Positions 8,482 to 18,018 of a DNA stretch of 64,000 nucleotides are shown here, one piece after another (position 1 is the stretch's first letter; every line of letters starts with the position of its first letter). The translations under genes and the position numbers were made by a program. A model generated the notes under the pieces. The model had not been told where the DNA came from. It saw nothing but the letters and a program-made list of their open reading frames with translations, and did no database searches. The stretch spans positions 3,038,001-3,102,000 of the forward strand of contig NZ_JADWYI010000001.1 of assembly GCF_016904885.1 (NCBI RefSeq). Direction: 5' to 3'. This DNA is from Archangium primigenium. Its GTDB lineage: Bacteria; Myxococcota; Myxococcia; Myxococcales; Myxococcaceae.

Positions 8482-11400
8482 ATGTCCGACAGCCCTTCGC
8501 TCGCCGGTGAGCCGCGCGGTTCCGTTGCCTCTGGCGTCTACCCGCTCAGCCACGCCCAGCAGCGCATCTGGCTCACGGAACAGCTCCACCCGGGAACGCC
8601 CATCGCCAACCTGGCGGGTCTGCTCACCATCCGGGGGCCCGTCCAACTGCCCCTGCTGGCGCGGGCGCTGGCGCTCTTCGCCCAGGGCACCGAGGCACTC
8701 CAGCTCGAGTTCCTCGTGCGGGGGGGGCAGCTCGTCCAGCGGCGGTCGGCGCGCGCCGTGCCCCCGCCGGAGGTGGTGGATTTCTCCTCCGCGCCGGAGC
8801 CCCAGGCCGCCGCGGAAGCCTGGGCCCAGGCGCAGGCGCGCACGCCGTTCTCGCTCTTCGATGGGCCCCTCTTCCGGCTCGCGGTGGTGAAGCTCGGGCC
8901 GGAGCGGGGGGGGTACTTCGCCTGTCTGCACCACCTCATCGGCGATGGCTTCTCGCTCGGTCTGCTGGCCCGGAACGTCCAGCGCCTCTACGAGGCCCTC
9001 GCGGCGGGCCGTGCGCCCGAGCCGACGGGGGGCTCCTATGCGCGGTACGTGGAGCGGGAGCGGGCCTGGCTCGCTTCGCCCGAGGCCGAGCGCGAGCGTC
9101 AGGCGTGGCTGACTCGGCTGTCCGGACTGGACGAGCCCGCCCTGCTGCGCGCGGTGGGCTCCGCGCTGGATGACACCCGCACCGTGCGCCACACGCTGGT
9201 GCTGGACGAGGTCACCACCCGCGAGGTGTCCCAGTACGTCCAGCGCGCGGGCAGCTCGTTGCCGCGCTTCTTCGCCGCGCTCACCGGGCTCTTCGTCTCC
9301 CGACTGACGGGCCGCCGGGACGTGTGCCTGGGCTCGTTCGTCCATGGCCGCGCCGAGCGGGAGGACTTGGTCACCTGCGGCATGATGGTGGGCACGGTGC
9401 CGCTGCGCTTCCAGGTGGAGGGCCGCGCGCCCTTCACCCAACTGCTGCGCGACGTGGGCACCGCCCAGCACCAGGCGCTCAAGCGGTCGCGCTACCCGTT
9501 CGATCTGCTGGCGCAGCAACTGCGCGCGGGCCGGGGCGAGGGTGTCACGCTCTTCGACGTACTCGTCTCCTTCCAGACGGGACGCTTCGAGGCCCGGTGG
9601 GACGGGCACCCGGTGGACATCCACTGGCTGTCCAATGGCCACGAGACGCATGCCCTGGCCGTGCACGTGAACGACCGCACCGCGCGGGGCCAGCTCTTGC
9701 TCGACCTGGACTTCCGCGCGAGCGCCTTTCCGGAAGAGCAGCCCGCCGTGCTGACCGAGAGCCTGCGGCACCTGCTGGACGAGGTGCTCATCGAGGGGCG
9801 CGAGGCGCGCAGCCGCCCGGTGTCCGGACTGTCCGTGGTGAGTCCCCCCCAGGCGGCGCGGCTGGCGGCATGGAATCCGGCGCCGGAGGCGTTCTCCCGG
9901 GAGTCCACCGTGGCGGAGCTGTTGGCCTGGCGGGCGGAGCGGTCACCGGAGCGGGTGGCGGTGCGCGCGGGAGGGCGAACCCTCACCCAGGGCGCGCTCC
10001 AGGCGAAGGCCCGCGCGGTGGCGGCGGCGCTGCACGCACGGGGCGCGGGACCGGGCGCGGTGGTGGGGCTCATGGTCTCCCGCTCGGAGCTGCTGCTCGT
10101 GGGCCAGCTCGGCATCCTCCAGTCCGGCGCCGCCTACCTGCCGCTGGACGCGCACCTGCCGCCCGAGCGACTCGCGGCCCTGGTGGCGGACGCCGGCGTT
10201 CAGTGCGTGGTGGTGGATGGCCTCCACGCGGCCCAGGCCGAGGCGCTCGGGCGGGACGTCCTCCAGGTGGAGCCCCTGGCGCCAGTGACGACGCCCGTGC
10301 CCTCGCGCGCGGGGCCCGAGGACGTGGCCTATGTCCTCTACACCTCCGGCTCCACGGGCAAGCCCAAGGGCGTGCAGGTGCCCCACCGCGCGGTGGTCAA
10401 CTTCCTGGCGGCCATGGCCCGGGCGCTCCCGCTCGACGGCGAGGGCCTGCGCTTCCTGTGCACCACCACCAGCACCTTCGACATCTTCGTGCTGGAGACC
10501 TTGCTGCCCCTGTGGCTCGGGCACGAGGTGGTGATGGCGGACGAGGCGGCGCAGCGCGCTCCGGACGCGCTCGGCGCGCTCATCCAGGCGCACGCGTGTG
10601 ACCTGGTCCAGCTCACGCCCTCGCGCTTGCAGTTGCTCCTGGAGGTGCCGGCGGGGCGCGCGGCGCTCGCGGCGGCGCGGCTGGTGCTCGTGGGCGGCGA
10701 GGCGCTGCCGGCTCCGCTCCTCGCGCGGCTGCGGGCCACGACCCGCGCGCGGATCTTCAATATGTACGGCCCCACCGAGACCACCGTCTGGTCCACGGTG
10801 AGCGAGCTGACGCACAAGGAGCGCGTCGACGTGGGCCGCCCCGTGCTCAACACCCAGGTCCTGGTGCTCGGCCCCGACGGGGAGCCGCTGCCGCCCGGGG
10901 TGGTGGGTGAGCTGTGCATCGCGGGCGAGGGCCTCGCGCGGGGCTACCTCGGCCGTCCGGAGCTCACCGCCGAGCGCTTCGTCGCCTCGCCCCTGGCGGA
11001 CGGCGGGCGCATGTACCGCACCGGTGACCGTGCCCGCTGGCTGCCTGGCGGAGAGCTGGAGCATCACGGGCGCATCGACTTCCAGGTGAAGCTGCGTGGC
11101 CACCGCATCGAGCTGGGGGAGATCGAGGCGCAGCTGCTCGCCTCGGGACTCGCCTCGGCGGCGGTGGTGGTGGTGCGCCAGGCGCCCGGCGTGGGCGCCG
11201 TGCTGGCCGCCTTCTACGTTCCCACCCAGGACACGCGCTCGCCGCGGAACGTCCTGTCGCGCGTGCTGCCCGACTACATGGTGCCCTCGCACTTCGTGAC
11301 GCTCTCCGCCCTGCCCACGCTGCCCAGCGGCAAGGTGGATCGTCACGCGCTGGTGCTCGTCTCCGGACCGGAGGGTTTCGAGCGCGAGTGCGTCCCCGCC

Positions 11401-14400
11401 GAGACCGAGACCGAGCGGCGACTGCTCGCCCTGTTCTCCCAGGTGCTGGGCGTGGAGCGCCTGGGCGTGACGGATGGCTTCTTCGAGCGGGGAGGACACT
11501 CCCTGCTCGCGGTGCGGCTGGTGCACCAAGTGGCCGAGGTGTTCGGGCGGACGCTGTCCCTGGCGGACGTCTTCCACGCGCCCACCGTGCGGGCCCTCGC
11601 CGCCCGTCTGGAGTCGGCCGCGAGCCCGCTGGCCCCCTTGCCCCGGGTGGCCGACGCCCCTCACTTCCGGGCCTCCCCCGCGCAGCGCCAGCTCTTCATC
11701 CTCCAGGCGCAGGGCGGCGGGGCGGACACGCGCTACCACATGACGGGCGCGCTCGCCGTCTCGGGACCCCTGGACGTGGCCCGTCTGGAGTCCGCCCTGC
11801 GCGCGCTGGTCCAGCGGCACGAGGCCTTCCGCACGTCGTTCGCCCTCGTGGACGACGACGTGGTCCAGCGCGTGGCGCCCTCCGTGCCGTTCGCGCTGGA
11901 GCGGCTCGAAGGGCAGGGGGACGTTCCCACGTGGGCCCGCCGTTTCGTGCGTCCGTTCGATCTGAGCGTGGCGCCCTTGTTCCGCGCGGGTCTGGTGGCG
12001 CGTGAGGGTCAGCCCGCGCTGCTGCTCGTGGATCTGCACCACATCATCTCCGACGCCGCCTCCGTGGCGCTCGTCCTCGCCGAGCTGGTGGCCCTGTACG
12101 ACGGCCAGGTTCTTCCGGCCCCGGGCCCTCGTCCCGTGGATGTCTCCGCGTGGCGACAGGCCCGGCTGGGGACGTCCGAGGGCGAGGCCGACGGCGCGTA
12201 CTGGATGCGGGTGTTCGCCGAGCCTCCTCCGCCGTTGGATCTCCCCGCGGACGGGGTGCGGACCGCCCAGGCCTCGCTCGACGCGGCCGTGCACACGGTG
12301 ACGCTCCCCGCCGAGTCCGCCGAGCGGCTGCGCGCGTGGTGCCGCCAGCACTCCACGACGCTCTTCAACGGGCTGCTGGCCGCCTTCTCCCTGCTCCTGT
12401 CGCGGCATGGCGCCACGCGCGACGTCGTGGTGGGCACGCCGGTGCTCGGCCGGACGCATCCCCAACTGCACGAGGCGGTGGGCTTCCACGTGGACACCCT
12501 CGCCCTGCGCAACGAGGTGCACGAAGCGCTGTCCGTCGAGGACTTCCTCGCCCAGGTCTCGCGCACCACGGCGCAGGCGCTCGCGCACCAGGAGTTCCCC
12601 TTCGCCCACCTCGTCGAGACGCTGCATGCGCGGGGCGGGCTGGCGCGCGGCTCGCTCTTCGACGTGCTCTTCAGCCTCGAGGAGGAGGGACGGACGGCGT
12701 TCACGTGCGCGTCCGGCGTTCGCCTGGAGCGGCTGGACAACCCCCTGCCGTCCTCCAAGGTGGAGCTGACACTCACCGCCCAGGTGCGTGAGGCGGGGGC
12801 CCTGCGGTTGGAGTGGAGCTACCGCACCGCGCTGTTCTCCGCCGAGCGCATCGCGGGCCTGGCCCGGCGCTATGTCCGCCTGCTCGATGCCCTGGTGACG
12901 CAGCCCGGCGCGGCGCTGCGCGATCTGCCCATGTTCAGCGCGGCCGAGCGCACGCGGCTCGTCGAGGGCTTCGGCCAGCGCCACGACTACCCCCTGCATC
13001 GCACCCTGGGCGAGCTGTTCGAGGAGCAGGCCGCCCTGCACCCCGAGGCCCTCGCCGCGTGGCACGAAGGCCAGGGGCTCACCTACCGCGAGCTGGACGC
13101 CCGCACGAACCAGCTCGCGCGGCGGCTGCGCGCGCTCGGGGTGGAGCGCGAGACGGTGCTGGCCGTGCTGGCCCGCCCCTCGCTGGAGATGGTGGTGGGC
13201 ATCCTCGCCGTGGTGAAGGCGGGCGGTACCTATCTGCCGTTGGATCCCGCCCATCCGGCCGAGCGTCTCGAGCTGCTGCTCCAGGACGCCGGGGCGCGGT
13301 GGGTGCTGGAGGACGTGCCTCACCCCGAGGTGCGGACGGAGGCGCCCCGGTTGACGCTCTCCGCGCCGTCGAGCTTCGACGCGGACGCCGCGCCGCTCGC
13401 GCGGGTGAACGCGCCCGAGGACCGGCTCTACATCATCTATACCTCCGGCACGACGGGCCGCCCCAAGGGCGTGATGGTGGAGCACCGCGCCCTGTGCAAC
13501 CAGGTGTACTGGCTGCGGCGGATGTTCGCTCCGGCGGGACAGATGCGGCACATGCTGCTCGTGTCGCCCGCGGTGGATGTCTCCGTCCACCAGCTCTTCC
13601 TGCCGCTCATGCGCGGCGATGCGCTCTTCCTGCCCACCTACGACACGCTCGTGTCCCCCGAGGGTCTGTACGCCTACGTGGTCGAGCACCGCATCGACGT
13701 CGTGGACTCGGTGCCCGCGCTGCTCAAGGGCCTGCTGGAGCACGGCACGGGCCGCGCGAAGCTCCGCGTGCCCTACCTGGGCTTCGGCGGCGACGTGCTG
13801 AGCGCCAGCGTGGTGGAGCTCGTCGAGCGGCACGCGGAGATCTCCACCCTCATCAACTACTACGGCCCCACCGAGGCCTGTCTCAACACCACCGCGCTCT
13901 TCACCCAGGACTGGCGCCAGTACACCCAGGTGCCCATCGGTCCGCCGGTGGACAACTACCGCGTCTACCTCGTCGACGCGTCGCTCAACCTCGTGCCGCC
14001 GGGCTCCGTGGGCGAGCTGTGTGTGGGCGGTGTGGGGCTCGCGCGGGGCTACCTCGGTCGGCCGGACCTCACCGCCGAGCGCTTCGTCCCCAATCCCTTC
14101 GCCTCCGGCGAGCGCATGTACCGCACGGGAGACCTCGCCCGGTGGCTGCCGGATGGGAAGCTCGAGTTCCTGGGCCGCGTGGATCATCAGGTGAAGATCC
14201 GCGGCTTCCGCGTGGAGACGGCGGAGATCGAGGCCGTCATCAGCCGCCTGCCCGGCGTGGCCGATTGTGTCGTCGAGGCGTTGGAGGATCCGGATGGCGA
14301 CAAGCGCCTGGCCGCGTTCCTCGTGGCCCGCGCGGGAGAGACCCTGGAGCCGAGCCGGGTGCGCGAGGCGCTCAAGGCCCGGTTGCCCGCGTACATGGTG

Positions 14401-17400
14401 CCCTCGGTGCTGGTGCCCCTGGCCGCCCTGCCCGTGACGATGAGCGGCAAGCTGGACCGCAAGGCCCTCGCGGGCCTGGCCACCTCGGTGGGGACGGTGA
14501 CGGGCGCCCAGACGCGTCCGCTCACGCCCTTCGAGCAGCGCCTCGCCGCGCTCTGGTCCGAGGTGCTCGGCGCGCCGGTGTCCCAGCCGTCCGATGACTT
14601 CTTCGACCACGGCGGCCACTCGCTGCTCGCCACCCAGGTGCGCTCGCGGGTGTCCCAGTTGCTGGGGGTGGATGCGCCCCTGCGTCTGCTCTTCGAGCAC
14701 CCCGTGCTGGAGGACTACGCGCGCGCCCTGGAGGAACTGAGGCCCCAGGCGTCCGCCACGCCCGTGGTGCCCATTCCGGTGGTGCCGCGCACCGAGGTGC
14801 TGCCGCTGTCCTCCGCGCAGCAGCGCCTGTGGTTCCTGGATCAGCTCGAGCCCGGCAGCCCGCTCTACAACATCGCGGGCGCGGTCCAACTGGAGGGCGC
14901 CCTGGACGAGGCGGCGCTCACCAAGGCCTTCCGTGCGCTGGTGGCCCGCCACGAGTCGCTGCGCACCACGTTCGCGACGCGCGATGGCACCGGCGTGCAG
15001 GTCATCCACCCGGAGGGGTCCTTCTCCCTGGAGGTCGAGGACCTGCGCGCGCAGCCCGAGGCCCGCTCCGACGCGGCCTTGACCCAGCGACTCGCGCGGG
15101 TGGCCCAGCAACCGTTCTCGCTCGCGCACGGTCCGCTGCTGCGCGTGCGGCTGGTGCGCCTGGAGGCCGAGCGCGGAGTGGTCCTGGTGGTGATGCACCA
15201 CATCATCTCGGATGGCTGGTCCATCAACGTGCTGCTCCGCGAGTTCGCGGCCCTGTACGCGGGCCAGCTCGCGGGCGCGCCCGTGGCCCTCGCGCCGCTG
15301 CCCATTCAATACGCGGACTACGCCCACTGGCAGCGGGCGGGGCAGGGGCGTGACGCGCTCGCGGAGGACCTCGCCTTCTGGACGGCGCACCTGGGCTCCC
15401 GCCCGCCACCGTTGCGCCTGCCCACCGATCGGCCCCGTCCCTCCGTCCTGACCCACGCGGGCGCGCTCCTGTCGGGCCGTTGGTCCCCAGCGCTGCTCCA
15501 GGGACTCCAGGAGACGAGCCGCCGGAGCGGACGCACGCTGTTCATGACGCTGCTGGCGGCCTTCCAGGCCCTGCTGCACCGCTATACGGGCCAGCGCACC
15601 GTCATCGTCGGTACGCCCATCGCCCAGCGCACCCGCGCGGAGACGGAGGGCCTCATCGGCTGCTTCGTCAACACGCTCGCCCTGCGCGCGGACGTGGACC
15701 CGGCGCGCTCCTTCGCGGACTTCGCCGACGACGTGGGCCGCGCGGTGCTCTCCGCCTTCACCCACCAGGCGCTGCCCTTCGACGTGCTGGTGGAGCAGCT
15801 CGGGGTGGAGCGGGACCTGAGCCAGTCGCCGCTCGTGCAGGTCCTCTTCGCGCTGCAGAACACGCCGGGGGGGCCGGTGGAGCTGCCGGGCCTGCGGATG
15901 TCGCCCCTGGAGGTGCCCACCGGCACCGCCCGCTTCGAGCTCTCGGTCGCGCTCAGCGAAGAGCCGGACGGGCTCGCCTACACCTTCGAGTACAACACGG
16001 ACCTCTTCCAGCCGGAGACGATGCGGCGGCTGGCGCGGGCCTTCGAGGTGCTCCTGGAGGGCGTGGTCCAGGCGCCGGACACCCGCGTGCGCGCGCTGCC
16101 GGTGGTGCCTCCCGAGGAGCAGCGCTTCCTGGAGGGCCTCGCGCGGACGGAGCGGCCCGTGGAGCACCGGCTCGCGCGGGACTTGCTGGAGGCGCAGGCC
16201 CGGCTGCGTCCGGATGCGCTCGCGCTCCAGCACCGGGGCGAGCGCGTGACGTTCGCCGAGTGGGAGCGGCGGGCCAACCAGCTCGCCTGGGCGCTGCGCG
16301 CGCGCGGTGTGGGCCCCGAGAGTGTCGTGGCGCTCAGCCTGGAGCCCTCCATCGACGTGCTGGTGACGTTCTTCGGCATCCTCAAGGCTGGCGCCGCCTA
16401 CGTGCCGTTGGATCCCAGCTACCCGGCGGACCGGCTCGCCTTCATGTTGAAGGACTCGGGCGCGCGGTGGCTCATCACCCGGGAGCACCTGCTCGGCCAG
16501 TTGCCCGTGCCCGAGGGCGTGGAGGCGTTCGTCTGGGAGCGGGAAGCGGAGCGGCTGGCCTCGCATCCCGCGACGCCTCCGCCCGTGGCGGCCGAGCCCG
16601 AGTCGCTCGCCTACCTCATCTACACCTCGGGCTCCACGGGCCTGCCCAAGGCGGTGATGATCTCCAACGGGGCGATGGTGAACTACAGCGCCGCGGCCGC
16701 CCACGCGTACGGTCTGCGCGCCACGGATCGGGCCCTGCTGCTCTCGCCCATCAGCTTCGACATGAGCCTGGAGCAGATCCTCCCGTGTCTCCACGTGGGC
16801 GGCACGCTCGTCATCCGCGAGGAGGACACCCTCGACTCGGTGGAGCGCTTCGTCGAGCGCGTGCGGGAGTGGGAGATCGGCTTCCTCAGCATGCCCGCCG
16901 CGCTGTGGGCCGAGCTCACCGCCGCCCTGGAGCAGGGACGGCTCCAACTGCCGCCGTCGGTGCGCGTGGTGAACTCGGGGGGCGAGAAGATCCTCCCCTC
17001 GCGGGTGCTCACCTGGCGCCGCGCGGTGGGCCCGTCCGTGCGGATGATGAACTCGTACGGTCCCACCGAGGTCACCGTGATCGGCACGACGTGCGACCTC
17101 ACCGCGCTGGAGCAGGAGGTTCTCGAAACGCACGAGGTGCCCCTGGGCCGGGCGATCGCCAACGTGCGTGTGCACGTGCTCGACCCCGACCTGCGGCCCG
17201 TGGCCCGGGGCGTGGCTGGGGAGATCTACATCGGCGGCGCGGGCGTGGGCCGGGGCTATCACCGCCGCCCGGAGCTGACGGCCGAGCGCTTCGTGCCGGA
17301 TCCCTTCGCTCCCACGGCCGGCGCCCGCATGTACCGCACCGGAGACGTGGCCCGGCTGCTCGACAACGGCATGGTGGAGTACCTGGGCCGGGGCGATCAC

Positions 17401-18018
17401 CAGGTGAAGATCCGCGGCTTCCGGATCGAACTCGGGGAGATCGAGACGGCGCTCAGCCAGCACCCCCAGGTGCGGGACGTGGTGGTGGTCGTGCGGGAGG
17501 AGCCCCCGGCGGGCAAGCGGCTCGTGGCCTACGTGACGGCGCGGGGTGACCGCCCGGCCGCGGGCGCCGAGCTGCGCGGCTTCCTCAAGGGCCGGATGCC
17601 CGACTACCTGGTGCCCCATGCCTACGTCTGCCTGGAGGCCCTGCCCATCGCGCCTGGCGGCAAGGTGGACCGCTCGCGGCTTCCCGCACCGGAGCGGGAG
17701 CAGGGCCAGGCCTTCGTGGCGCCCCAGGGCGAACTGCAAAGCGCCGTGGCCGCCCTGTACGCGGCCGTTCTGTCCGTGCCCCAGGTGGGGGCGACGGATG
17801 ACTTCTTCTCGCTCGGCGGCCACTCGCTGCTGGCGACCCAGCTCGTCGCCCGGTTGCGGGACGCGCTCTCCGTCGAGGTACCGCTCAAGACGATCTTCGA
17901 GCACCCCTCGGTCGAGGCGCTCGCGCGGGCGGTGGAGGCGCTGCGCCAGCAGGGCGCTCCGAGCGGGGAGGAGCGAATCGGACGTGCCTCGCGTCAAGGT
18001 CGAAAGGTCAAGCGGTGA
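8482..18018 (+). CDS. Nonribosomal peptide synthetase, modules 1-3 (C-A-PCP x3)
   Basis: A 3178-aa NRPS with nine domains. Module 1: C (about 20-460, HHLIGDG near 151), A (TSGSTG near 619), PCP (GGHSLL near 1000). Module 2: C (about 1060-1490, active motif HHIISDA near 1186, with Ala in place of the usual Gly), A (TSGTTG near 1653), PCP (near 2044). Module 3: C (about 2105-2540, HHIISDG near 2239), A (TSGSTG near 2714), PCP (near 3112). Specificity codes aligned by eye to GrsA: A1 DILQLGMVWK (glycine-like), A2 DVHDGGYLNK (no match known to me), A3 DMESNGSVIK (shares D-M-E...G...K with the ornithine code DMENLGLINK). There is no epimerisation or methylation domain. The gene starts with a C domain, and its PGTPIANLAG motif suggests an acylating starter. 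Its TGA overlaps the next gene's GTG. Confidence 0.95.
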   Translation: MSDSPSLAGEPRGSVASGVYPLSHAQQRIWLTEQLHPGTPIANLAGLLTIRGPVQLPLLARALALFAQGTEALQLEFLVRGGQLVQRRSARAVPPPEVVDFSSAPEPQAAAEAWAQAQARTPFSLFDGPLFRLAVVKLGPERGGYFACLHHLIGDGFSLGLLARNVQRLYEALAAGRAPEPTGGSYARYVERERAWLASPEAERERQAWLTRLSGLDEPALLRAVGSALDDTRTVRHTLVLDEVTTREVSQYVQRAGSSLPRFFAALTGLFVSRLTGRRDVCLGSFVHGRAEREDLVTCGMMVGTVPLRFQVEGRAPFTQLLRDVGTAQHQALKRSRYPFDLLAQQLRAGRGEGVTLFDVLVSFQTGRFEARWDGHPVDIHWLSNGHETHALAVHVNDRTARGQLLLDLDFRASAFPEEQPAVLTESLRHLLDEVLIEGREARSRPVSGLSVVSPPQAARLAAWNPAPEAFSRESTVAELLAWRAERSPERVAVRAGGRTLTQGALQAKARAVAAALHARGAGPGAVVGLMVSRSELLLVGQLGILQSGAAYLPLDAHLPPERLAALVADAGVQCVVVDGLHAAQAEALGRDVLQVEPLAPVTTPVPSRAGPEDVAYVLYTSGSTGKPKGVQVPHRAVVNFLAAMARALPLDGEGLRFLCTTTSTFDIFVLETLLPLWLGHEVVMADEAAQRAPDALGALIQAHACDLVQLTPSRLQLLLEVPAGRAALAAARLVLVGGEALPAPLLARLRATTRARIFNMYGPTETTVWSTVSELTHKERVDVGRPVLNTQVLVLGPDGEPLPPGVVGELCIAGEGLARGYLGRPELTAERFVASPLADGGRMYRTGDRARWLPGGELEHHGRIDFQVKLRGHRIELGEIEAQLLASGLASAAVVVVRQAPGVGAVLAAFYVPTQDTRSPRNVLSRVLPDYMVPSHFVTLSALPTLPSGKVDRHALVLVSGPEGFERECVPAETETERRLLALFSQVLGVERLGVTDGFFERGGHSLLAVRLVHQVAEVFGRTLSLADVFHAPTVRALAARLESAASPLAPLPRVADAPHFRASPAQRQLFILQAQGGGADTRYHMTGALAVSGPLDVARLESALRALVQRHEAFRTSFALVDDDVVQRVAPSVPFALERLEGQGDVPTWARRFVRPFDLSVAPLFRAGLVAREGQPALLLVDLHHIISDAASVALVLAELVALYDGQVLPAPGPRPVDVSAWRQARLGTSEGEADGAYWMRVFAEPPPPLDLPADGVRTAQASLDAAVHTVTLPAESAERLRAWCRQHSTTLFNGLLAAFSLLLSRHGATRDVVVGTPVLGRTHPQLHEAVGFHVDTLALRNEVHEALSVEDFLAQVSRTTAQALAHQEFPFAHLVETLHARGGLARGSLFDVLFSLEEEGRTAFTCASGVRLERLDNPLPSSKVELTLTAQVREAGALRLEWSYRTALFSAERIAGLARRYVRLLDALVTQPGAALRDLPMFSAAERTRLVEGFGQRHDYPLHRTLGELFEEQAALHPEALAAWHEGQGLTYRELDARTNQLARRLRALGVERETVLAVLARPSLEMVVGILAVVKAGGTYLPLDPAHPAERLELLLQDAGARWVLEDVPHPEVRTEAPRLTLSAPSSFDADAAPLARVNAPEDRLYIIYTSGTTGRPKGVMVEHRALCNQVYWLRRMFAPAGQMRHMLLVSPAVDVSVHQLFLPLMRGDALFLPTYDTLVSPEGLYAYVVEHRIDVVDSVPALLKGLLEHGTGRAKLRVPYLGFGGDVLSASVVELVERHAEISTLINYYGPTEACLNTTALFTQDWRQYTQVPIGPPVDNYRVYLVDASLNLVPPGSVGELCVGGVGLARGYLGRPDLTAERFVPNPFASGERMYRTGDLARWLPDGKLEFLGRVDHQVKIRGFRVETAEIEAVISRLPGVADCVVEALEDPDGDKRLAAFLVARAGETLEPSRVREALKARLPAYMVPSVLVPLAALPVTMSGKLDRKALAGLATSVGTVTGAQTRPLTPFEQRLAALWSEVLGAPVSQPSDDFFDHGGHSLLATQVRSRVSQLLGVDAPLRLLFEHPVLEDYARALEELRPQASATPVVPIPVVPRTEVLPLSSAQQRLWFLDQLEPGSPLYNIAGAVQLEGALDEAALTKAFRALVARHESLRTTFATRDGTGVQVIHPEGSFSLEVEDLRAQPEARSDAALTQRLARVAQQPFSLAHGPLLRVRLVRLEAERGVVLVVMHHIISDGWSINVLLREFAALYAGQLAGAPVALAPLPIQYADYAHWQRAGQGRDALAEDLAFWTAHLGSRPPPLRLPTDRPRPSVLTHAGALLSGRWSPALLQGLQETSRRSGRTLFMTLLAAFQALLHRYTGQRTVIVGTPIAQRTRAETEGLIGCFVNTLALRADVDPARSFADFADDVGRAVLSAFTHQALPFDVLVEQLGVERDLSQSPLVQVLFALQNTPGGPVELPGLRMSPLEVPTGTARFELSVALSEEPDGLAYTFEYNTDLFQPETMRRLARAFEVLLEGVVQAPDTRVRALPVVPPEEQRFLEGLARTERPVEHRLARDLLEAQARLRPDALALQHRGERVTFAEWERRANQLAWALRARGVGPESVVALSLEPSIDVLVTFFGILKAGAAYVPLDPSYPADRLAFMLKDSGARWLITREHLLGQLPVPEGVEAFVWEREAERLASHPATPPPVAAEPESLAYLIYTSGSTGLPKAVMISNGAMVNYSAAAAHAYGLRATDRALLLSPISFDMSLEQILPCLHVGGTLVIREEDTLDSVERFVERVREWEIGFLSMPAALWAELTAALEQGRLQLPPSVRVVNSGGEKILPSRVLTWRRAVGPSVRMMNSYGPTEVTVIGTTCDLTALEQEVLETHEVPLGRAIANVRVHVLDPDLRPVARGVAGEIYIGGAGVGRGYHRRPELTAERFVPDPFAPTAGARMYRTGDVARLLDNGMVEYLGRGDHQVKIRGFRIELGEIETALSQHPQVRDVVVVVREEPPAGKRLVAYVTARGDRPAAGAELRGFLKGRMPDYLVPHAYVCLEALPIAPGGKVDRSRLPAPEREQGQAFVAPQGELQSAVAALYAAVLSVPQVGATDDFFSLGGHSLLATQLVARLRDALSVEVPLKTIFEHPSVEALARAVEALRQQGAPSGEERIGRASRQGRKVKR

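Noticed and set aside
9943-17997. A 2684-codon open frame antisense to the first NRPS gene, and similar very long antisense frames at 18330-22250 and 22533-28271.
   Set aside because: They are by-products of extreme third-position GC and repeated NRPS codon patterns. Their translations are Arg/His/Gly/Ala-rich low-complexity sequence without domains, while the sense frames are complete NRPS modules.
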